Source: Paenibacillus silagei
GTDB taxonomy: Bacteria; Bacillota; Bacilli; Paenibacillales; Paenibacillaceae
Reading direction: 5' to 3'
Length of the DNA: 64,000 nt
Assembly (NCBI RefSeq): GCF_017874735.1
Contig: NZ_JAGGLV010000011.1
Span: 124,001 to 188,000 of the forward strand
In this document: positions 53,427 through 62,170 of the stretch, in pieces
How positions within the stretch are numbered: position 1 is the first letter of the stretch
How the letters are laid out: each line of letters opens with the position of its first letter
Notes under the pieces: model-generated
What the model was told of the DNA's origin: nothing
What the model saw: the letters and a program-made list of their open reading frames with translations, nothing else
Database searches by the model: none
Made by a program: the position numbers and the translations under genes

Positions 53427-53622
53427 ATGCTAAAACCCGCAAACCCTTGCTGTTACTGCGTCTTCTAAAATGACCTTTTGGCTTGCTGCAGCAGCGATGT
53501 GCAGCTTTCTGCTGAATTTCGTCCCCAATTTGTCCCCATAAATCCTAACAAAATTCAGACTTCTAAGCAAATTTAACTTGCTGTTATGCCTCTAAACAAT
53601 TAAAGATGTTAAATCCAAATAT

Positions 53623-54456
53623 TCAATTTAACCTCCAAGTAGATAGTTGATCCAATTGTAGCCTTCCATTTATTAATGCTTCACCGGGTATAAGATACTT
53701 ATAACCATTTTTCATTATTTCATAATCTACTCCGTAGTATAATACCTCATCGGAAGGAATATCATATGGATTTAATATGGTAAGAGTATCTGTTCCCCAG
53801 TCAATCGATAACGGCTGCGGACGATACCTCCGTAAATATTTAAACGGAAAAGGAGTATTGTCTAGTGCATTTAAACTCCCATTTTCATCATTAAATCTTT
53901 TTATCTCAGCTCTCAGAGCGGTAAGCAGGCTAAATCGAAACACATCACTATATGCTACAGACCTTGGTTCAAATGGTGAAATAAATTCATAAGTAATGCT
54001 ATTCAATAATTCTAGCCCTTTAGATGAAATCTCAATTTCATGCTGTGTGTTTCTGAATTGATATTGAATAAGAACTGTTCCTGCATTATCCTTTGTAATG
54101 CTTGATGCGTTATGGATTGTTGCATTACGAATTAACTTATAGATTCGAAATACTTCATTAAGGACCGAATCGGATTGAGTTCTGTTTGGTAGTAACCTTA
54201 GCTTTTCAGCATAACTTTTCCCGATAACTGACGGATTTGTGCTATCCACATAGGTATCAAGAATACCAAAAAATAATATCACATTCAAAATAAAATTCTG
54301 ACTTATTCTACTACTATTCATATAGCTCGACAAATCTAAAGTATGTTCTTTGGTTCCATCTTCATGATATTTCACTGGCATTACAACTGGGGTATGCAGT
54401 CTAATATCAGAGCGAGAGATTAAACTCTTGGTTTGATCAATAAATTCTTGAAGCAT
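53623..54456 (-). CDS. Solitary HEPN-like protein, candidate defence RNase
   Basis: About 277 aa. A helical N-terminal half contains 'IRNATIHNAS', an R-x4-H motif (Arg110, His115) of the kind that forms the RNase site in HEPN proteins. The C-terminal half has 'FRFSLLTALRAEIKRF' and a beta-rich end. No signal peptide, no TM. The start is ATG 54456 with AAAGGG upstream; GTG at 54465 is too close to the site. It is the only gene of integrative element 1. A role in phage defence (abortive infection) is inferred from location and motif; family is not known to me. Confidence 0.68.
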   Translation of the reverse strand: MLQEFIDQTKSLISRSDIRLHTPVVMPVKYHEDGTKEHTLDLSSYMNSSRISQNFILNVILFFGILDTYVDSTNPSVIGKSYAEKLRLLPNRTQSDSVLNEVFRIYKLIRNATIHNASSITKDNAGTVLIQYQFRNTQHEIEISSKGLELLNSITYEFISPFEPRSVAYSDVFRFSLLTALRAEIKRFNDENGSLNALDNTPFPFKYLRRYRPQPLSIDWGTDTLTILNPYDIPSDEVLYYGVDYEIMKNGYKYLIPGEALINGRLQLDQLSTWRLN

Positions 54457-54807
54457 ACTTTTCACCCTTTCCTACTACCTAAATTCACCACATAATTACA
54501 CTACGGAAAAGGGTGTGCGCAGTTTCATAAATTACTTTTTTTCAATTTTCTCCAAAAAGACCGTAGGACATCAAGGTGATGGCATACGGTCTTTCCATTC
54601 ATCAATTTCACATGGGACTGTCTCAAAAACTTTACAAATATGTAGAGCGATATTATAACTGTAGGGAACGTAATCTCATGTTCCATTTTTTATAAATGTT
54701 TCAAATATATATACTTCCCTGGGGTATTGCCCTTCATATTTCTTGCATGACTCAATTTCAAAGACAAACAACCTCTAAACTCACCAATTCGTCCCCCACT
54801 ATGTTCT
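54457..54807. other. Intergenic tract inside element 1
   Basis: Promoter region of the HEPN-like gene, a GACCG-family-like hairpin (54554-54595; AAAAAGACCGTA...TACGGTCTTTCC) and AT-rich sequence up to the right end. No gene is seen. Confidence 0.55.
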
Positions 54808-54896
54808 TCACTTACTCACAACCCTTATAAATCTAGGAACAAACAAAACAGTTTCAACATGAATCGTATGCGGGATTATATCCCGCTACAGTGCTT
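54808..54896 (-). pseudogene. Second alternative rlmD 3' end (element 1 right end)
   Basis: Minus-strand reading ..DIIPHTIHVETVLFVPRFIRVVSK-stop: an rlmD-like ending supplied by the element, cut off from the gene when element 2 inserted. Confidence 0.65.
54858..54878. repeat. att core B
   Basis: CAACATGAATCGTATGCGGGA; three differences from cores A and C. Confidence 0.8.
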
Positions 54897-55023
54897 CACA
54901 CTCAAACCAGCAAACCCTTGTTATTACTGCATTCTTTAAAATGACCTGATTATAATACTACTCACACCTCTTGCAAGATAAATTCCAATTAATATCTTAC
55001 CGGTAGAGGAAATTGACTCTATA

Positions 55024-55803
55024 TTACGATTGAGCCTCAATTGTGCTTTCTGTCTTCTCTGCATCAATTGGACCTTTAATAAAATCAAATAACAAAGGTG
55101 TGTTAGTAAATCTATTTAATGAATTAGTTCCCTGCTGAATATGTTGCCAGGTTTCTCTATAATCGCCATCGTTGATCATGAATTGCTTTAAATGGTTTAG
55201 TACGTCTAACATTCGTCCTATATGTTCATCAATGTAATCATCCATAAGGTCATTCTTATCATCGATAGAAAGATTTTGAGAATTGAACATGATATGATCT
55301 GTATTACTTGACATAAAAAAAGAACGGTAAGGAATCGCTATGCGGTCAACAGTAATTTGGCTAACACCTAACATACTCCGGTGATTGCTAGCTTTTCTCT
55401 GATTTCTATCAATTAATTCTCGTTGCTTTAGTACATCACAACATTCAATTACATTCGTTGTATACCGCTTTTTATCTTTCAAACTCACCGTTGGACTAAT
55501 AATCACTTGGCTATTGGGAATAAATGTTCCGTCCATATCGACAATATGAATAATACCAGATATGATTTTGGGTCTAAGATTCAACCTATTTATCTTATCT
55601 TTTACAACCTTTTGGATTCTGTTTCTAATGCTCTGCTGTGAGGAAGTAGGCAAGGTAGTGAATTCCGAAAATATATCCGTTCGATGAGTATAGACCCGTA
55701 CATCAGAATTTGAAAGCTCTGTAATCAGTGGTTGAAATAAAGCTTCATCTGTTCCACCCTCAACAATTAATAAATAGAGCTTTTTTCGAGTAGTGTTAGT
55801 CAT
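55024..55803 (-). CDS. TOPRIM-like protein, second gene of an ATPase/nuclease pair
   Basis: About 259 aa. 'YLLIVEGGTDEALFQPLI' near the N-terminus and 'IHIVDMDGTFI' near residue 82 give the Glu and DxD of a TOPRIM-type metal site. The rest is helical. Its ATG overlaps the AAA gene by eight bases. ATPase plus TOPRIM/DUF4435-type partners occur in defence systems such as PARIS and OLD-like systems. Assignment to one of these is not made here. Confidence 0.68.
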   Translation of the reverse strand: MTNTTRKKLYLLIVEGGTDEALFQPLITELSNSDVRVYTHRTDIFSEFTTLPTSSQQSIRNRIQKVVKDKINRLNLRPKIISGIIHIVDMDGTFIPNSQVIISPTVSLKDKKRYTTNVIECCDVLKQRELIDRNQRKASNHRSMLGVSQITVDRIAIPYRSFFMSSNTDHIMFNSQNLSIDDKNDLMDDYIDEHIGRMLDVLNHLKQFMINDGDYRETWQHIQQGTNSLNRFTNTPLLFDFIKGPIDAEKTESTIEAQS

Positions 55804-57172
55804 TGACTCGCCCAGCCTTTCTAAATGCACGCTTAATCGATGAAATATCCGTGTTTACGTACAATTTTTCAGGCAAGCCATCGACTTGAATGGCTTCATA
55901 ATAGCGATTACGAGTATTATTTACCTCCCGAACGTACTTCATTTGTGTATAACGGTTGTGCGCATTTACCGTTGTGAACCAAATATTTTTGATAGGCAAC
56001 ACTTCTAGAGCACGTAGATTGTGTGAGGTGAAAATCAATTGGCCCTTGGCTTCACTCTGTAAAGACTCTAAAATTTCACCAAGCAAATATTCAAAGATAC
56101 CTGCATCCAATTCATCAATCACGACACAAGCATTCTCCTGTTTATAGAAAGCAATCAATGCACTGATGACAGAGAAAATTTTCAAAGTTCCGGCCGATTC
56201 CACTCGCAGTGGAAGCCTTCGATCATCTTTGCAACTTAATAATTCTACACGAGCATTGTAAACCGAACTACGTTCATCTTTTTCTAATCCATATTCCAAT
56301 AATTCTATATGTAGGTTAGGAATTAATCGCCCAAGGATCATATTATTTATTTCAAGAGTTTGTTTTAACGCTGAAATCTCGGTTTCCTTTATTATGAATG
56401 GTTTTAGGATATTGATGTTCTCTTGTTTTTCATTTAGATCCTGGTTTTCGTTTAAATCTATACTCTCGTATTTCATATCTGGTTCCACAGTCGGAATTAA
56501 TAAATGTTTACCAACAACACCTGTATGCTCATTGGGAATAATTAGTAGATTTTTTGCAAAAACATCTTGCAGAGCCTGAATGATTTCCGCTTCGACTAAG
56601 GGTAACGTTGGGAAGTACATAGATTGAAGTTTTCGATTAAAGATCATAGAGTTCCCTTGATATATCGCAATTGTATGCGCCTTTACCCAATCTTTTTCTT
56701 TTTGCAATGGTACTTTCGATAGTACTTGTTCTTTATACTGTAATATGCTCTTTGGCCGTGAGCCTTTAATATTTTGCTTGAATGTAAGCTTCTCTTCTAA
56801 AACTCCCATATATAAATCACTATAAACTAGAATAGCTTGATAATTAGTAGTGTATATTCTTCTGTTATTCAAGATTATCGTAAACTGTACAGATAAACTG
56901 GCCTTCTTTTCTCCACTGTAAATAAGTCTTTGTTCTACTGATGGAAGAAACTCTCCATTTAACAGTTGCTTTAATAAGGCTAGACTTTCAACTACCGCGG
57001 TCTTTCCCGAACCATTTTGCCCGTAAAATCCTAGCATGTCAGCTTGCTTTGTTTCAATTACTTCATTCTCAAGACTATATACATCGTAAGAATAGTTCCC
57101 TTCAAATTTTCCATATCTTACATTTTTAATATTTTGAATCTCCACTTTATTAATACGAACAACTGTATCCAC
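55796..57172 (-). CDS. AAA (ABC-type) ATPase, first gene of the pair
   Basis: About 458 aa. Walker A 'GFYGQNGSGKTAVVES' near residue 50, an ABC-like signature area 'RVESAGTLKIFSVISAL', Walker B 'CVVIDELDAGIFEYLL', and 'LIFTSHNLRAL'. Belongs to the AAA_15/AAA_21 OLD/RecF-like group. The start is GTG at 57172 after GGGGGAG; a longer frame to 57229 includes the promoter (TGaTATAAT, -10 at 57201-57206) and so is unlikely. Works with the TOPRIM-like protein, probably as an infection sensor. Confidence 0.82.
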   Translation of the reverse strand: MDTVVRINKVEIQNIKNVRYGKFEGNYSYDVYSLENEVIETKQADMLGFYGQNGSGKTAVVESLALLKQLLNGEFLPSVEQRLIYSGEKKASLSVQFTIILNNRRIYTTNYQAILVYSDLYMGVLEEKLTFKQNIKGSRPKSILQYKEQVLSKVPLQKEKDWVKAHTIAIYQGNSMIFNRKLQSMYFPTLPLVEAEIIQALQDVFAKNLLIIPNEHTGVVGKHLLIPTVEPDMKYESIDLNENQDLNEKQENINILKPFIIKETEISALKQTLEINNMILGRLIPNLHIELLEYGLEKDERSSVYNARVELLSCKDDRRLPLRVESAGTLKIFSVISALIAFYKQENACVVIDELDAGIFEYLLGEILESLQSEAKGQLIFTSHNLRALEVLPIKNIWFTTVNAHNRYTQMKYVREVNNTRNRYYEAIQVDGLPEKLYVNTDISSIKRAFRKAGRVND

Positions 57173-57334
57173 TCTTCTCCCCCATTCAATATTTTTTTTT
57201 ATTATATCATGAACATTAATTTTATTCACTATTTCAGTATAAAATATACTGAAATATGAACAAAATTATCATTAATAAAAAATAAGAGTCGATTCAGTTA
57301 CGCTAAGCTTTATTAATATCATCTTTATTTTCAT

Positions 57335-58564
57335 ATATGAGCATTTTGCATAATTCAATTTCCGGTTCGAAGTCATAGCTGTTCCACAACCAAATCTCCG
57401 TTTTTTGAGATCCGGGTTACACATGGACAGACGGGCAGAATTTGCGGAAAGGCTACATTTTAAGCGGCAGCTACGACTCTTTGTCTCGATACAGCTAGCG
57501 CAGAAGCAAGCAGCACAATGGCATTCAAATATTGGTGAGTCGTTACTTTTTGAATGCCCCAAACGTGCAATTGGTCTGCGGTGAGATAGGTCTTCATTCG
57601 AGAGTTGCAGCGTTCTACACTGGTTCGCTTGTTGTAGAGCTCCTTCCAGCCCCGACTTTCCCGGTGCGGCATTGCATAGCGGCGAAGGTCTTGCTGAGTG
57701 TCGACCTTAACCACCATCCCATAATTGGATGCGGAGCAAGCCGTCATGCCTAAAGGACAATCCACTTTCCCCGTAGCGTGTGGGCAACGAAACTTCAAAC
57801 GTTCTTTTTCCTGTCCCCAATACGTCATCGGATACCCCATCGAACAGCAAGGTGTCCCTTTGCTTGTCATGCCTGCAGGAGGTTCCTTTTCGTTCCGCGG
57901 ATTCATTGGAATAATCGCTTGGGCCTTGACGCTGCGAGCCATTTTGTAGTTTTTTAATTGGTCATATCCTGCATCCAGCATGAAAAAAAGAGGCTTGAAT
58001 CGTTCGACGATTCGCTTCATGAGGCTTGGTCCCTCATCGCCATCATTCACATGGGCAGGCGGCACCTTGAGCGCCATGGGAAGTTCACTCTTGGCATCGA
58101 CGGCCAGGTGCAACTTATAGCCAAACCACTTGACTTTGTTGCCAAAGGTATCAAACTTTGCGCCCCAGTTGGCATTGCCCGTCAACTCGCTTTTGCGTTT
58201 CGGTTCTTTTTATTCATAGGCGTGAATGGCGGCGCTGTCGATGGTGGCATGAGTTCCGTCGATGATTCCAGCTTCTTGGCACTGAGCCACAAGATCCTCA
58301 AATAACTGCTGGGCAAGGCCTTTGTGAGTCAACTCGGCGAAGTCCAGTGCGCTGAAAAAGATAGGCAGTCGTTCTTTGGATTCGATTTTTTGAAACTCCT
58401 CAAAGGAAAATAGACTTTCTTGGAGAATATACAAAGGGGATTTCCTCCACTTGAGTGTTTTGGTGTCGTTACCAAAAAACTTCTCCAAGTTGGGGTGAAG
58501 TCCTTTTTTATACCCAAAATTCCTTTGTGTAACAAGGGTTTAGATTAATGCAAAATGCTCATAT
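57335..58564 (-). mobile_element. Insertion sequence, about 1.23 kb, IS5/IS1182-like
   Basis: 17-bp terminal inverted repeats ATATGAGCATTTTGCAT (57335-57351) and its complement (58548-58564). One transposase frame fills it. No clear target duplication could be read. Sits inside element 2 between the AAA promoter and the XRE gene. Confidence 0.85.
57460..58488 (-). pseudogene. DDE transposase with one in-frame stop
   Basis: Reading on the minus strand from a TTG at 58488: 'IIDGTHATIDSAAIHAYE', then TAA at 58212-58210, then 'KEPKRKSELTGNANWGAK...KWFGYKLHLAVD' in the same frame, 'MLDAGYDQ', 'NKRTSVERCNSRMK'. The DDE-type catalytic residues are present on both sides, so a single nonsense codon inactivated it; readthrough or a suppressor would restore a ~340-aa protein. 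Confidence 0.85.
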
Positions 58565-58596
58565 CAAAGAGCAATAATAGAATAGGGATTCAAAAA

Positions 58597-58645
58597 ATCA
58601 CACTATAGTAAATTTGACTAACAAAATTCACTATAGTGTGATTTT
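58597..58645. promoter_or_regulatory. Long palindrome upstream of the XRE gene
   Basis: AAATCACACTATAGTAAATTT and its near-exact complement, separated by about seven bases, directly before the ribosome site of the XRE-type regulator. A likely operator for autoregulation. Confidence 0.7.
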
Positions 58646-58671
58646 CTCTATATCAAAGGAGGATGAACATT

Positions 58672-59066
58672 TTGGAAGAAAAAAAAGAACTTAAAGATTT
58701 GCTTGATCACTACAGAAGAGTACGAGGATTGAGCAAGAAAAAGCTCTGCGAAAGAGCAGAGATTTCAACAAGTTATCTTACACAATGATAAAAGGTGGCA
58801 GGAAAAATCCAGGGAGAGCTATTCAAGAGCGCCTTGCGAGGGCACTTGATATTCAAAGTTCCTTACTCGCAGAAGATTATATTGATTATGAAGTTGGACA
58901 GGAAGATTATCAATGGGAGGACAAGAAGCCCATTCCTAATTTACACGATCTTTCAGTTGTTAACCCCATGCGAACAATTGATGAAAAGTGGCTTAATGAA
59001 GAACAACAAAATAAGATTACAGAATTTGCAAGATTTCTAATATATCAAGATAAACATAAAGGATGA
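58672..59066 (+). pseudogene. XRE-type regulator, frameshifted
   Basis: TTG start after AAAGGAGG. The first 38 codons encode most of an HTH ('YRRVRGLSKKKLCERAEISTSYLTQ') and end at TGA 58786. The +1 frame from 58785 continues in register ('MIKGGRKNPGRAIQERLARALDIQ', then an acidic C-terminus), so one missing base in ACACAATGATAA breaks the gene. Intact form ~131 aa, as in element regulators. Confidence 0.82.
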
Positions 59067-59073
59067 TGTAGAT

Positions 59074-60277
59074 ATGGCAAGCATCGAGAAACGTGGAGAG
59101 AATTCGTGGCGACTTATTGTAGAGATTGGTTCAACAGCCCAAGGAAAACGACTTTAAAAAAACAAAACAATAAAAATTGAAGATGAGGCTTTGTTGCGAA
59201 CAAAGAAACGTCTGAATGACCATTTAAACGAACAGTTGGTCAAATTTAGAATTGAAATTGAGGCAGGTGAGTACATTGCACCTGAAAAGATGCACTTCTC
59301 AGCATTCGTTGAGGAGTGGGAAAAGAAATATGCAGTTAAACATCTTGAGGTCACTACTTTAAACACATACAAACGTTGCTTAAAAAAACGGATACTCCCT
59401 GTATTCGGAAGCCAGAGACTTGATCAGATTAAGCCAATTCATATTCTAAATTATTTGGATACACTTGAACAGGACGGGAGTCGAATGGATGGCAAGCAAG
59501 GAAATCTATCATCCGGCAGTGTATTTATGATGTATCGAATTCTAAAGAATATTTTCAGTCGCGCTGTTGAATGGAGAATTATTAAAAGTAATCCTGTTGC
59601 TCAGATAACAAGACCAAAAGTTCAATATAAGGAGTCAAGGGTATACTCAGAAGATCAGGTTCATCAATTATTTGAGGTATTACAAAAAGAACCCTATCAC
59701 TGGCGAGTTATGATAACCCTAGCACTTACTACGGGGCTAAGACGAGGAGAATTACTTGGGCTTGAATGGAAGAATGTTGATTTGAATACGGGTGTTATAC
59801 ACGTCCAGCAAAGCATCACAACATTTAAAGATGGAGAGCCAATAATCAAGCAACCCAAAACTAGGAAATCATTTAAGGAAGGTAGCCCTACCAACATCAG
59901 TAACAGCAGAATTAAGTGACTATCTGCTTCACTGTCGTAAAGAACGAATGAAAATGAAAGAGGTCTGGAAACGAGAAGAACATTCCTTTTTATTCTTCAA
60001 TGAAGAAGGCAAGCCGTTCTATCCAGAAACGCCTTACCTTCATTTCAGAAATTTATTATTAAAAAACAAGTTACCCTACATCACATTTCATAGCCTTCGT
60101 CATACTTCAGCCACGTTGCTTATTAACCAAGGTGTTCATGCTAAGATCATTTCTGAGCGGCTAGGACATGCAAATATTGGTACAACGATGAATACCTATG
60201 GTCATTTATTACTCAAAGCTGATCAAGAGGCAGCAAATAAATTTGACTCAATCTTACCAACTTTTAAAGCAAAATAA
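59074..60277 (+). pseudogene. Tyrosine recombinase/integrase, twice broken
   Basis: Starts at ATG 59074 (MASIEKRGENSWRL), meets an in-frame TAA at 59155-59157, resumes in the same frame (59191 on), then frameshifts near 59875 ('KTRKSF' to 'RKVALPTSV'), and resumes to the end. Catalytic parts remain: 'TTGLRRGELLGLEW' (Arg), 'HSLRHTSATLL' (HxxR) and 'LGHANIGTTMNTYGH' (Tyr). SAM-like N-domain 'FSAFVEEWEKKYAVKHLE'. Inactive as read. Confidence 0.85.
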
Positions 60278-60325
60278 CCTTCCTGAATTTTTTCGTCCCC
60301 AGTTCGTCCCCACTTAGCTCTTTTA

Positions 60326-61849
60326 TTACTCAAAACCCTTATAAACTAAAGAACAAACAGCCTCCACATGCACCGTATGCGGGAACATGTCCACCGGCGT
60401 AACCTCCACCGTCCGGTAGCCCCCGTCCTCCAGCACCCGCAGGTCGCGGGCCAGGGTGGATGGGTTGCACGACACGTACACGACACGCTCCGGCTGCATC
60501 AGCAGGATGGTCTCCAGCAGGCGTGGGTCGCAGCCCTTGCGCGGGGGATCGACGACGATGACGTCCGGGGTGATGCCCTGCTCTTTCCAGGCCGGGATGA
60601 CATCCTCCGAAGCGCCGACTTCGAACTTCACGTTGTTCATGCCGTTCAGCTTCGCGTTGGCGCGGGCGTCCTCGATGGCTTCGGGCACGATTTCTACACC
60701 ATACACCTGATCCGCATGCTGGGCCAGGAATAACGAGATGGTGCCGATGCCGCAATACGCATCAATCACAGTCTCTTTGCCGGTGAGGGCAGCGTATTCC
60801 AGAGTTCTGGCATAAAGCACCTCGGTCTGCGCCGGGTTCACCTGGTAGAAGGACCGTGCCGAGATCGCGAACTGCACCTCGCCAATGTAGTCGTAAATGA
60901 CATCGCTGCCCCACAATACGCGGGTATCGTTGCCGAAGATGACATTGGTGCGCTGGGTGTTGATGTTCTGGCAGATGCTGACCACTGCCGGAAACTGCCC
61001 GCGGATACTGCCGAGCCAAGCGTCCAGATGCGGGATATCCCGGCCGTTCGTGACCAGCACCAGCATCATCTGGCCGGTGCGGAACGCCTTCTTCACCACC
61101 ACGTGACGGAGCAGTCCACGGCCGGTCTCTTCGTCATAGGCGGTGATGCCCAGCTCACGGCCGAGGCTCTTGACGGTGGCAACGACCTTGTCGTTGTCCT
61201 CATGCTGGATCAGACAAGTCTCCATGTCGATGATCCGGTGACTTCCCCGTGCATAGAAGCCGCCGACCAGACCGCCGTCGGTCACCCCGATCGGCACCTG
61301 GGCCTTATTGCGGTAGCGCCAGGGCTCGTCCATGCCGAGGGTGGGCAGCACGCGGATGCCTTCGCCTTCCGTGACGGCAGCACTTGTTGCTTCTGCTTCC
61401 GTAAGGGTTTGCTCCGTGCCTCTTATTGGCACACCAGCCACTTCCAGCTTTCCGATCCGCTGCAGGTTGTCCACCACCAGCTGCCGCTTCCATGCGAGCT
61501 GCGCGGTGTAGTCCATATGCTGCAGCTGGCAGCCGCCGCATTGATCATAGATAGGGCAGGGTGGCGCGATGCGGTCGGGGCTGGCCTGCACCAGCTCCAG
61601 CAGCTTGGCGTAGCCATACTGCTTCTTGGTCTTCAGCACTCTGGCCCGGACTTTCTCACCGGGGAGTGCGCCCTGCACAAAAAGGGTAAAGCCTTCGACG
61701 CGGCCTACCCCTTCCCCTTCATGGGTCATGCCGATGATATCGAGCAGGACCTCCTCATTCTTGTTCACTGGCAATCCGGCCACAGCGGCCGGCCTTTGTT
61801 CCCGGCGGCTTGCGCTGCGTCCGCTGCGTCCGCTGCGGTGTTTACTCAT
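60326..61849 (-). CDS. rlmD: 23S rRNA (uracil-C5)-methyltransferase RlmD
   Basis: About 507 aa. A TRAM domain (about residues 33-90), a [4Fe-4S] Cys set 'CPIYDQCGGC' plus 'ETCLIQHED', the SAM motif 'VIDAYCGIGTISLFLA', 'IVVDPPRKGCD', and the catalytic Cys in 'YVSCNPSTLARDL'. Methylates U1939-type uridine in 23S rRNA. The start is unclear: ATG 61849 was chosen, with ATG 61888 and 61921 upstream. The last residues (CSLVYKGFE) come from the integrative element beyond the att core; the native ending lies at 53355. Confidence 0.9.
   Translation of the reverse strand: MSKHRSGRSGRSASRREQRPAAVAGLPVNKNEEVLLDIIGMTHEGEGVGRVEGFTLFVQGALPGEKVRARVLKTKKQYGYAKLLELVQASPDRIAPPCPIYDQCGGCQLQHMDYTAQLAWKRQLVVDNLQRIGKLEVAGVPIRGTEQTLTEAEATSAAVTEGEGIRVLPTLGMDEPWRYRNKAQVPIGVTDGGLVGGFYARGSHRIIDMETCLIQHEDNDKVVATVKSLGRELGITAYDEETGRGLLRHVVVKKAFRTGQMMLVLVTNGRDIPHLDAWLGSIRGQFPAVVSICQNINTQRTNVIFGNDTRVLWGSDVIYDYIGEVQFAISARSFYQVNPAQTEVLYARTLEYAALTGKETVIDAYCGIGTISLFLAQHADQVYGVEIVPEAIEDARANAKLNGMNNVKFEVGASEDVIPAWKEQGITPDVIVVDPPRKGCDPRLLETILLMQPERVVYVSCNPSTLARDLRVLEDGGYRTVEVTPVDMFPHTVHVEAVCSLVYKGFE
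60364..60384. repeat. att core C inside rlmD
   Basis: CACATGCACCGTATGCGGGA, in frame within rlmD (PHTVHVE). Confidence 0.85.
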
Positions 61850-61921
61850 GTGTATAGGTTCACTTCTTTCATGTTCTTCACTATTCATCTCATTAATCAT
61901 TAGGGTACTGACAGAACACAC

Positions 61922-62170
61922 TCCTCTTCCTTACGGACCGTACGGACGTTAATTACCATAAAACTTATATTTCAGCCGTGCTAACGGACCGTACAGCGCT
62001 TATCTCCTCTCCCATAGGCATTTTAGAGGCCAAAGTGGGCAACTAAAGGCGCTGGAGTCCGTTAGCATGCGTAAAGTGCAATTTTGGGCGAAATAAGAGC
62101 TGCCCAGTCCGTTAGCGCAAAGGCTTCGAACTTCTAGCGATTCTGCGCGTTCCATTCCCGCCACAGCAAC
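61922..62170. repeat. Intergenic tract with GCTAACGGAC repeats
   Basis: Three copies of GCTAACGGAC-NNNN-CAGC-CTTAT-like units: one forward (61979-62001) and two inverted (62043-62063 and 62092-62118), plus a partial ACGGACCGTACGGACG at 61935. No gene. Confidence 0.6.

Larger units (their letters stand above)
53384..54878. mobile_element. Integrative element 1 (small, integrase lost)
   Basis: Bounded by att cores A and B. Its left end (53405-53472) matches the left end of element 2 (54879-54955), sharing GCAAACCCTTG and AAAATGACCT; its right end (54790-54860) matches the right end of element 2 (CGTCCCC, AACCCTTATAAA, GAACAAAC). Cargo is one HEPN-like gene. A further right-end-like tract (CGTCCCCAATTTGTCCCC) at 53518-53540 suggests an older, collapsed element. 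Confidence 0.75.
54858..60384. mobile_element. Integrative element 2 (AAA/TOPRIM cargo, broken integrase)
   Basis: Lies between cores B and C. Content: TOPRIM-like and AAA genes (minus), an IS (57335-58564), a frameshifted XRE gene, a broken tyrosine integrase next to core C. The integrase at the end next to the target gene is the usual layout for elements in the 3' end of a housekeeping gene. Confidence 0.82.

Noticed and set aside
54600..54640. GGGACTGTCTCAAAAAC, which resembles an IS end
   Set aside because: No partner inverted repeat or transposase remnant nearby.
61028..61903. A 291-codon open frame opposite rlmD
   Set aside because: Antisense shadow of rlmD; His/Leu-rich translation without motifs.
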